A DNA stretch of 8,382 bases from Planctomycetaceae bacterium. GTDB taxonomy: Bacteria; Planctomycetota; Planctomycetia; Pirellulales; Pirellulaceae. The position numbers and the translations under genes were made by a program. Position 1 is the first letter of the stretch, and each line of letters begins with the position of its first letter. The stretch lies in the NCBI GenBank assembly GCA_007695205.1, contig REEF01000376.1, forward strand, positions 1 through 8,382, written 5' to 3'. Positions 1 to 5,833 of the stretch are shown here, in pieces. The notes beneath the pieces are model-generated. The model saw only the letters and a list, made by a program, of their open reading frames with translations. It ran no database searches and was not told the origin of the DNA.

Positions 1-1
1 A

Positions 2-73
2 AGCGCGAGCCGGGTGACCAGCGACTGGACCGTCGCGTTGCAAACCGCGAGGGTAAATTCCACGGTTGCATAA
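2..73 (+). CDS. Possible C-terminal tail of an upstream gene (partial)
   Basis: Reading from base 2, a frame enters from the left edge and stays open to a TAA at 71-73. Its third codon positions are strongly G/C-biased (about 18 of 23 by eye), as in the genes downstream, and the stop falls just before the inverted repeat, where a gene end would be expected. The fragment of 23 residues is too short to assign to a family. A minus-strand frame starting at an ATG at 71-69 also runs off the left edge, but it has no ribosome-binding site. The stretch could equally be intergenic. The assignment rests on frame and codon bias only. Confidence 0.3.
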   Translation, partial: SASRVTSDWTVALQTARVNSTVA

Positions 74-76
74 AAG

Positions 77-137
77 GGAGGACGGATTGCCAATCCGTCC
101 CACAACACAAGTAGGACGGATTGGCAATCCGTCCTCC
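77..137. repeat. Perfect 24-bp inverted repeat made of two self-palindromic units
   Basis: Bases 77-100 and 114-137 are exact reverse complements separated by 13 nt. Each arm contains a near-perfect 21-base palindrome (80-100 and 114-134) with half-sites GGACGGATTG and CAATCCGTCC around one central base (C in the first, G in the second). Each unit can fold alone, or the two can pair into one long hairpin. No T-tract follows, so this is not a canonical intrinsic terminator. Position between a likely gene end and gene 1, and the compact palindromic form, suggest a REP-like intergenic element. A dimeric repressor operator is a weaker alternative. Confidence 0.8.
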
Positions 138-201
138 GAGGGCATTTCTTTCAGAAGTAGGCCGGACTCATGGTAAGAGCAGCGGCCCGCTTTTCTGACA
201 C

Positions 202-208
202 GGGGAGA
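202..208 (+). promoter_or_regulatory. Shine-Dalgarno site that decides the start of the M23 gene
   Basis: GGGGAGA lies 6 nt upstream of the ATG at 215. The in-frame upstream ATG at 170 has no comparable site and would place 15 extra residues before the basic n-region of the signal peptide. This supports initiation at 215. Confidence 0.65.
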
Positions 209-214
209 CGAAAA

Positions 215-1726
215 ATGAGAAGGAAAATCGTTGGAATCATCGTGGGTCTGTGGGCAGTCGCGGGGCTCGGTCACGTCAACTCGGCGAAATCCGATGCTCC
301 TTCGGCGACGGGCGCCCCATCCTCGATCGAGCCACTGGTGCGAGTCGTCGACTTGGAGATCGGTCAGCAGGCCGAAGTCGAATTGGCGGACGGTTCGAAG
401 GCCTTGGTCCGCCTGCTGAACGTCACGGAGCATCGTGATCCCATCCGCCAGGCGATTCGCAAGACGGAGGTGCAGGTCGAGATCAATGGCCAGCCAGCAA
501 CCTTGTCAGCGGGCCTGTACCATCTGCCGATCCAAGTGGGCGGAGTCCAGGTCGATTGCGCCGTGACGGCCGGATACAACGTGAACAACTTGCGGCGTGA
601 CTATGGCCTGGAAGCGGACGCCCGCTTGCGTCTCTGGCCTGCCGAATCGCCATGGTTACGTCCTGGGACATTTCGCTACCCGGTCAACCAACGCTGGTTC
701 GCCTCGTTGACTTGGGCCGATATCGAGCCGATCGATGGGGGCAGCTCGATTTCCAACCAGGTCGCTTACCACAACGGCTGGGACATCGGTGGCGTCGAGG
801 GCATGGTCCAGGTCGTCGCCGCCACGGACGCGCTGGTTGTCTCGTCGGGACTGGATGTCTTGAAAGAGCACGCCGAAGATACGCCCGTCCAGCCTCGTTA
901 TGATGTCGTTTACCTGCTGGACAACCGCGGCTGGTACTACCGATACAGCCACTTCCAAACCATCGACCCGCAGATCGTTGCCGGGCAAGTTGTCAAGCAG
1001 GGCGATCGGCTGGGCGTCCTGGGTAAAGAGGGCGCCAGTGGCGGCTGGTCGCATCTGCACTTCCACATCTCCTGCCGTCAACCGTCCGGTCAATGGGGGC
1101 TGCAGAACGCCGGTGCCTTCCTGCACGAAGCCTATCGCCAACAATATCAGCCGCTCGTTCTGGCGTGTGCTCGGCCTCAACAGCTGATCGCTGCCGGCGA
1201 TACGGTCACACTGGACGGCAGGAATTCGTGGAGCGATTGTGGCAAGATCGCCGAGTACCACTGGACCTTTACCGATGGCACGACCGCGCGGGGACCGCGA
1301 GTCCAAAACACCTATGACCAGCCGGGGAGGTACAGTGAGATCCTGCGCGTGACGGACAGCCACGGAAATATCGACTATGACTTTGCCATCGTCCAGGTCA
1401 TCGATCCTCAGCGACCGGACCGTTACGCTCCGTCGCTGCACGCAGCTTACGCACCGACCTTCGATATTCGACCGGGCGATCCCGTGACGTTCCAGGTCCG
1501 CGCGTCTCGGATCTCCGAAGGCGACGAGATCTGGGACTTTGGCGATGGCAGTCCCACGGTGACGACCCGTTCGGACGGCAACCTCAAGCCGCTCGCTCCC
1601 GACGGATACGCCTCGGTGGTCCACCATTACGAACGCGCTGGGCATTATCTGGTTCACGTCCATCGCCAAGACGCCAGCGGCGCGATCGCCCACGCGCGGT
1701 TGCATGTTCGAGTCCAGCAGGAATAG
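215..1726 (+). CDS. Exported M23/LytM-type metallopeptidase with two PKD domains
   Basis: Predicted zinc peptidase of 503 aa; characterised M23 members cut peptide cross-links in peptidoglycan or glycine-rich peptides. Residues 1-25 form a signal peptide: basic start MRRK, a hydrophobic core (IVGIIVGLWAVAGLG) and a plausible cleavage after VNSA. A family-unassigned beta-rich region follows (about 40-130). The M23 core spans about 185-300 and keeps the full ligand set: H186 and D190 in HNGWD, H246 in YSHFQ, and H280/H282 in the HLHFH motif. PKD-like domains lie at about 319-395 (variant WTFTDG) and 407-501 (classic WDFGDG), probably for surface or polymer binding. I chose the ATG at 215 over 170 because of the Shine-Dalgarno site and signal peptide. 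The 151-nt gap after the gene, with a promoter-like sequence, suggests separate transcription from gene 2. Peptidase fold is well supported; the substrate is unknown, and planctomycetes have thin or modified walls. Confidence 0.9.
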   Translation: MRRKIVGIIVGLWAVAGLGHVNSAKSDAPSATGAPSSIEPLVRVVDLEIGQQAEVELADGSKALVRLLNVTEHRDPIRQAIRKTEVQVEINGQPATLSAGLYHLPIQVGGVQVDCAVTAGYNVNNLRRDYGLEADARLRLWPAESPWLRPGTFRYPVNQRWFASLTWADIEPIDGGSSISNQVAYHNGWDIGGVEGMVQVVAATDALVVSSGLDVLKEHAEDTPVQPRYDVVYLLDNRGWYYRYSHFQTIDPQIVAGQVVKQGDRLGVLGKEGASGGWSHLHFHISCRQPSGQWGLQNAGAFLHEAYRQQYQPLVLACARPQQLIAAGDTVTLDGRNSWSDCGKIAEYHWTFTDGTTARGPRVQNTYDQPGRYSEILRVTDSHGNIDYDFAIVQVIDPQRPDRYAPSLHAAYAPTFDIRPGDPVTFQVRASRISEGDEIWDFGDGSPTVTTRSDGNLKPLAPDGYASVVHHYERAGHYLVHVHRQDASGAIAHARLHVRVQQE

Positions 1727-1744
1727 GGTCGTGCAGGGGGGGCA

Positions 1745-1774
1745 TTGATTCGAATTGCGGAGGGGGGATAAAAT
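1745..1774 (+). promoter_or_regulatory. Candidate sigma-70-type promoter ahead of the HEAT gene
   Basis: TTGATT (1745-1750) and TAAAAT (1769-1774) are separated by 18 nt, near housekeeping -35/-10 spacing. They lie in the 151-nt gap between genes 1 and 2, about 100 nt before the gene 2 start. The AT-rich -10 stands out in GC-rich surroundings. Chance matches of this quality are common and planctomycete promoters are poorly characterised, so this is tentative. Confidence 0.3.
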
Positions 1775-1877
1775 GGTCTGGAGGTTCGCCGTTCGTCGAG
1801 TAGTATCCACCGACGTTCAGCCAACATGCTTGGAGTAACATTCGAAGGTTCAAGGAAAATCGAAACCAAAGACACCA

Positions 1878-3578
1878 ATGATGATCGCACAGAAAACAGA
1901 TCGCGGACTTCGTCTTCGGGAGGACGGCCTGCATGGCGTTCGACCCGCGTTGGTTTCGACGCGAAGCGCCGGTCGCCGAACGCTTTGGGGACTGGGCCTA
2001 ATCTGCGGATGGTTCCTGGCATTCGAGCTGGCGACGGTATCGTCCAAAGGGGCGGACGGCACGGTACCTAGTGTTTACAACCAGGACGTGGCTCGATTCG
2101 AACGATTGGTGACCAGTTATGTCGCCGAACTGCGGATCGAGGGCATCCAGGGCCTGTCGCATCTGAAGCATTGGCTGGCGGAAGAGGCATTGATCGGTCG
2201 GTTGCGAGACCCATCGGAAGCCGTGCGGTGTGCCGCCGTCGACGCCTTGTGCCGCCTGGGTACGACGCGTTCGGTGCCGCCGCTTATCCGACTGATGGAT
2301 CACCCGCAATGGCATACAAGACGTCGCGTTCACTTGGCTTTGCAACGCATGACGGCTCGGGATCTGGGCGACCAGCGCCAGGCATGGCAGGCATGGTGGG
2401 ATGAGGGAACTTTCGAATCTCGTCAGTCGGAGCTGTTGGCCGCTTTGACGACTGACACGGCGAACGCTGATTCGCAACCGACACGGGCGGCTGCCCTGCG
2501 AGCTTTGGTCCATCTGGCCGACGTATCGGCCGAACAGCCGGTGGTACGCTTGCTGGACGCACCGCCGCAGCCGCCGTTGTCGGAGGACGAGCGGCGGTAT
2601 GCCATCGAGGTGCTGGAGCGGATCGGCACCGAGCATTCCATACCGGTGCTGGCACGCCAGCGCCGCGACTCGGCCGCCTGGGCGTTGGGCCGCATCGGTG
2701 GCGACGAAGCCGAACAGGCGTTGTTGAACTTTCCGCTAACGTTGCCCACGTTGATGAATTTGGACCGGCTGCATTCCGAGAAGTGCGGCCCCATGGTACC
2801 GCGATTGGTTCCACGCATGGGGTTGGTCACCTACCGCAGCCAACCCGATGACCTGCACGCACCGCCGACGCCGATTCAGCGAGTTTCGGCAAATCTGATC
2901 CGCCGCAGCGGAGCCGGCGACCAATTGGTCCAGGCGGTGTTGGCCGAGTTGGAAGCCACGTCCGACCCGGACAACCCGCGACCCGCCCCCGAACCGCCGG
3001 AGCATCTGCGAGAGTTGATGGTGCGGTTCCGCGAGGAGCTGCGTCCGGGATTCGTCCGCAACGACGGCGTCACCACGTCGCAACCACTGACAGCCCTGTC
3101 GTTGGTCGCCGACGACCCGGCCCTGGCCGATCGTTTGATCCCGCTGCTACGTCATCCGGCCTTTGTCGCGAGGATTTACGTGGCGATGACCCTGGCGAAC
3201 TTGAACGCGGCGGAAGCGACGCCGGAGATCGTCCAAATCATCCGCGAAGGCTACGAGTTTTCGGATGCTGCCACGCTGGTGTCGGGCAAGCATTTCGATC
3301 AAAGTCAGACGGTCCGCTGGCGCGGCTTTTTGTGCATGGCTTTGGGCCGACTGGGCGGCCAGCAGACGCGTCTAGTACTGGAAGAACTGGCCGCCGACCC
3401 GGGCCAGTTCCGTGATATCCGTTACGGCGCAGTCGTAGGATTGAGCGAGATCGGCTCGCCCGAATCGCTGCCCGTGCTGCACCAGATCGCTCAGCAGGAT
3501 CTGGTATGGATGATCCGCGATACCGCTCGATTGGCGATCGAAGACATCCAGATCAAGATTCGTGCAAAAACCCTGTAA
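1878..3578 (+). CDS. Exported HEAT-repeat protein
   Basis: A 566-aa alpha-solenoid protein with no recognisable catalytic motif; HEAT arrays usually act as binding scaffolds. A long basic n-region (to about R34) is followed by a hydrophobic segment at 36-52 (LWGLGLICGWFLAFEL), read as a signal peptide or signal anchor; the RR pair at 33-34 is only a weak Tat candidate. HEAT-like helical pairs are visible at about 103-140, 140-175 (ending in AWQAWWDEG, a W-x-x-W-W pattern), 200-228, 238-285, 415-455, 480-505 and 513-558. Residues 285-400 are proline-rich and less regular. The last module closely resembles the HEAT module of gene 4 (RYGA...LP.L...R..AR.A). The ATG at 1878 (or the next codon, 1881) is the only usable start after the in-frame stop at 1836, but it lacks a good Shine-Dalgarno; AAGGA at 1852 is 21 nt away. 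The N-terminus is therefore uncertain. Binding partner unknown. Confidence 0.82.
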   Translation: MMIAQKTDRGLRLREDGLHGVRPALVSTRSAGRRTLWGLGLICGWFLAFELATVSSKGADGTVPSVYNQDVARFERLVTSYVAELRIEGIQGLSHLKHWLAEEALIGRLRDPSEAVRCAAVDALCRLGTTRSVPPLIRLMDHPQWHTRRRVHLALQRMTARDLGDQRQAWQAWWDEGTFESRQSELLAALTTDTANADSQPTRAAALRALVHLADVSAEQPVVRLLDAPPQPPLSEDERRYAIEVLERIGTEHSIPVLARQRRDSAAWALGRIGGDEAEQALLNFPLTLPTLMNLDRLHSEKCGPMVPRLVPRMGLVTYRSQPDDLHAPPTPIQRVSANLIRRSGAGDQLVQAVLAELEATSDPDNPRPAPEPPEHLRELMVRFREELRPGFVRNDGVTTSQPLTALSLVADDPALADRLIPLLRHPAFVARIYVAMTLANLNAAEATPEIVQIIREGYEFSDAATLVSGKHFDQSQTVRWRGFLCMALGRLGGQQTRLVLEELAADPGQFRDIRYGAVVGLSEIGSPESLPVLHQIAQQDLVWMIRDTARLAIEDIQIKIRAKTL

Positions 3579-3590
3579 ACCCTGCAGTTG

Positions 3591-3608
3591 AGACGCGAAC
3601 TCGCGTCT
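3591..3608 (+). terminator. Compact GC-rich hairpin after the HEAT gene
   Basis: AGACGCG (3591-3597) pairs perfectly with CGCGTCT (3602-3608) around an AACT loop, starting 12 nt after the gene 2 stop. There is no U-tract, so it is not a textbook intrinsic terminator. It may protect the 3' end of the gene 2 message, assist Rho-dependent termination with the C-rich stretch that follows, or be a genome-wide short palindrome. Hairpin is certain as sequence; function is inference. Confidence 0.4.
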
Positions 3609-3610
3609 AA

Positions 3611-3668
3611 CGGCCCTCCCACCAACAACCACCCCGCCCCTTACGAACCGACCGTCCCTCCCCGAAAA
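3611..3668 (+). promoter_or_regulatory. C-rich, G-poor leader before gene 3 (rut-like)
   Basis: In bases 3611-3660 there are 29 C and only 6 G, in a stretch with little capacity to fold. Established knowledge: Rho loads on C-rich, G-poor unstructured RNA. Here such RNA would be untranslated, just after the gene 2 stop and hairpin and just before the gene 3 start. It could terminate or attenuate transcription into genes 3-4. Composition is observed; the role is inferred. Confidence 0.25.
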
Positions 3669-3681
3669 ACGCGAACCTGAG

Positions 3682-5832
3682 ATGAGTACCAAAAAATCCG
3701 CACCCGGCATCACCCGACCAACGACGGACCCATCCCCATATCTTGACCGGCTCGGCCGGTCGCAGGTTTACCTTGGTGGGGTCTGTCTGCTGATGCTGAC
3801 CACCCTCTGCTGCTGGACAAGCGCATCGGTCCAGGCCATGGACAGCAACAACGGTGGCAACAACGGTAGCAGCAACGATGGCTACGACGATAGCAACGAC
3901 ACCTTTGTCGACTTTTTCCCCATCCCGCTGTTCTCCGGACGGATCGCCATCCTGCCTGATCCCGCCCAGCCCGATTTGCGTAATACTCGGATCGGTCAGA
4001 CGCTGGCCGCCTGGCAGATGGATCGTCACGTGGTGTACTTGACGCCCGAGCAGATGATCGATCCGTCGTTCTTCAACGCGAAGAACTTTCCCGTCGCCTT
4101 GTATCTGGGGGGGGAACGTTATTGGCAGACTGTCCGCGACGCGGAAGACGGCGACGCCGCGTTGCAGCGGCACTTGGACGACGGCGGACGATTGCTGGTC
4201 CTACCCTACGGACCGCTGCCTTTCTTTTACGATCAGAAGAACGCCCACGCAGCTTCGGCGGGAAAATTCGGGATGCGTCTGGGAGTGGGCAATCTGCAAG
4301 GGGCCCCGGAAGGCCGAACCTTGACCTTTCATCGAATCGAAGATCCGACGGTTCCCGATTCGCTACCGGAAACCCTTCGTTTCCCGATGCCGTACGAAGC
4401 CGATCAACGTTGGCGACCGATCAGTGGGACGGTCGGCGAAGGGACCGTCTACCGGCCATGGATCGCCTTGCACGACGATACCGGTCGGACGTACGGCCAT
4501 GGTGCGGCGGCGATCGAATTGGCATCCGGGGCGCGCGTCGTCTACGTCTGGTGTTCTTTGATGGCCTGCGATCAGACGCGGCAAACCATCCTGCTGGCCA
4601 CCCTGCGATACGCTGTTGAAGGACTCGACCCGCCTCGGCCGCAACTGGCGTGTCTCCGCACAACCGAACCGCCCATTGTGGACGGCAAGTTGGACGAGCC
4701 CATTTGGCGAGCCGCTCCTGCGGCTCGACTCGTCAACACCTCCGGCTCGCGGCTACGTCCGACCCGGTACCCGACGACGGTCCGGGCCTGCTGGGATGAT
4801 TCGGCCATCTATCTGGCCGTGCGGTGCCAGACGCCCAGTCGGCAGGCGGAGCGGGATGTGGTCGAGGTCTGGATGGCCGGGGATACAGACACGTCACCTG
4901 GGCTGCATCTGACGCTGGATGCGGAAAACCGAATCGAAGTCCGAACGGTCGCAGCGGTCGACGATGTCGCCACCGCTTCGCCGATCGCCGACCCTCCGAT
5001 CCACAGCGCCGTCCGACGTCACGCGGGGCACTGGACTGCGGAAATCGCCATCCCGCTGGATGCCTACGGTCCTTCCATGGAACCGCTCCGATTCGGCGAT
5101 CACCAGCGACTCCAGGTCGCTCGGCGAATTCAGCTTGCGGACACCACGTCAGATGCTGCATCGGACCGGGAACCCGATGTCTGGGCCCCCAGCCTCGATT
5201 CATCGTCCGACGACTACTGGGGGACGCTCTTGTTCGATGTGCACCCTTGGTCGGACGATTTCACCGGCTATCCACCGGAAGCCGACGGCAGCGGCTGGTG
5301 GACGTGTCTGGGCGGAACCTGGCGGATCGAACAGGACACCTTGCTGGGACAGGACGTCAGCGGTGATTGGAGCCGATTGCAAGGCGCGATGCGAGGCGAC
5401 GACCAGTGGCGTGACTACAGCATGGAAGTTCGGTTCCGCATCGAAAACCGCGGCTCGGCACCGCACGATGGACCCTGGTTCGGCGTACGCTGCAGCTCTG
5501 ACGGCGATGGCTACGTCCTGCAACTGGGCGCGAACACCTGGCAACTTCACAAAACCGTCTTCGGCGTCGCGACGCGCGGACACAACAGCTTGGCGCAAGG
5601 CTCGTGGATCCCCAGCGATACCTGGCACACGGTGCGTTTGGAAGTGGACGGCAACCGGTTGCAAGGCGTGTTGGACGACCAACCATTATTCGACGTGATC
5701 GACGATGCGCACCTGGACCTTCCGTCGCGACGGCGCGGTGGCATCGTGCTGGCTCCCGCCCGTTCGGCCCGATCGAAGGGTAACACCATCATCCGTTACG
5801 ACCGAGTGACGGTGAATTTGAAGGAGGATTGA
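3682..5832 (+). CDS. Exported three-domain protein: ThuA/GATase-like, CBM9-like and DUF1080/LamG-like
   Basis: A 716-aa exported modular protein, likely carbohydrate-binding. Residues 1-52 form a long signal peptide (h-region about 30-45, cleavage near SVQA). Residues 53-73 are an Asn/Gly/Ser/Asp linker. About 84-315 resembles a ThuA or glutamine-amidotransferase-like alpha/beta domain (strand RIAILPDPA; HLDDGGRLLVLPYGP; strand-helix GARVVYVW...LRYAVEG), but the nucleophile-elbow position appears to read PYGP, with no Cys or Ser, so it is probably non-catalytic. About 330-518 is a CBM9-like/DOMON-type beta-sandwich: PIVDGKLDEPIWRAA opening, WDDSAIYLAVRC, WTAEIAIPLDAYG and closing YWGTLLF. About 520-713 is a concanavalin-like DUF1080/LamG-type sandwich: YSMEVRFRIEN, DGYVLQLG, WHTVRLEVDGNRLQGVLD and a final RYDRVTV strand. 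Start ATG at 3682 is the only reasonable one, though it has no clear Shine-Dalgarno. Its last codons contain the ribosome-binding site for gene 4, so the two are co-expressed. Domain calls are by eye; the middle one is firmest. Confidence 0.82.
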   Translation: MSTKKSAPGITRPTTDPSPYLDRLGRSQVYLGGVCLLMLTTLCCWTSASVQAMDSNNGGNNGSSNDGYDDSNDTFVDFFPIPLFSGRIAILPDPAQPDLRNTRIGQTLAAWQMDRHVVYLTPEQMIDPSFFNAKNFPVALYLGGERYWQTVRDAEDGDAALQRHLDDGGRLLVLPYGPLPFFYDQKNAHAASAGKFGMRLGVGNLQGAPEGRTLTFHRIEDPTVPDSLPETLRFPMPYEADQRWRPISGTVGEGTVYRPWIALHDDTGRTYGHGAAAIELASGARVVYVWCSLMACDQTRQTILLATLRYAVEGLDPPRPQLACLRTTEPPIVDGKLDEPIWRAAPAARLVNTSGSRLRPTRYPTTVRACWDDSAIYLAVRCQTPSRQAERDVVEVWMAGDTDTSPGLHLTLDAENRIEVRTVAAVDDVATASPIADPPIHSAVRRHAGHWTAEIAIPLDAYGPSMEPLRFGDHQRLQVARRIQLADTTSDAASDREPDVWAPSLDSSSDDYWGTLLFDVHPWSDDFTGYPPEADGSGWWTCLGGTWRIEQDTLLGQDVSGDWSRLQGAMRGDDQWRDYSMEVRFRIENRGSAPHDGPWFGVRCSSDGDGYVLQLGANTWQLHKTVFGVATRGHNSLAQGSWIPSDTWHTVRLEVDGNRLQGVLDDQPLFDVIDDAHLDLPSRRRGGIVLAPARSARSKGNTIIRYDRVTVNLKED
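3838..3906 (+). repeat. Low-complexity Asn/Gly/Ser/Asp-coding tract in gene 3
   Basis: Imperfect AAC/AGC/GGC/GAT trinucleotide runs encode residues 53-73, rich in N, G, S and D, immediately after the predicted signal cleavage site. This is a flexible acidic linker between the membrane-proximal end and the first folded domain. Such tracts are prone to length change by slippage in codon units, which would not break the frame. Confidence 0.7.
5821..5827 (+). promoter_or_regulatory. Consensus Shine-Dalgarno inside the end of gene 3
   Basis: AAGGAGG lies within the last codons of gene 3 (AAG GAG GAT TGA) and 6 nt before the GTG at 5834. It fixes the gene 4 start and implies that ribosomes finishing gene 3 reinitiate on gene 4. 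It is the strongest ribosome-binding site in the window. Confidence 0.85.
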
Positions 5833-5833
5833 C

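Noticed and set aside
77..137. Terminal inverted repeats of an insertion sequence
   Set aside because: Only 13 nt separate the arms, there is no transposase and no flanking target duplication was seen.
1726..1767. G-tracts (GGG, G7, G6) as a G-quadruplex
   Set aside because: The last loop would be about 19 nt, so a stable four-tract structure is doubtful; the tracts more likely serve as purine-rich background.
656..1810. Long minus-strand open frame (384 codons) opposite the M23 gene
   Set aside because: It mirrors a well-supported GC-rich gene with complete motifs; its translation is rich in Arg, Val and Asp with no domain, and long antisense frames are expected at this GC content.
1826..2071. 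Plus-strand 81-codon frame overlapping the start of the HEAT gene
   Set aside because: It is out of frame with gene 2, Arg/Gly/Thr-rich and without motifs; it only persists because of base composition.
4919..5698. Plus-strand 259-codon frame inside gene 3
   Set aside because: It is a frame-shifted shadow rich in Arg, Ser and Thr, while gene 3's own frame shows clear CBM9-like and LamG-like strands throughout.
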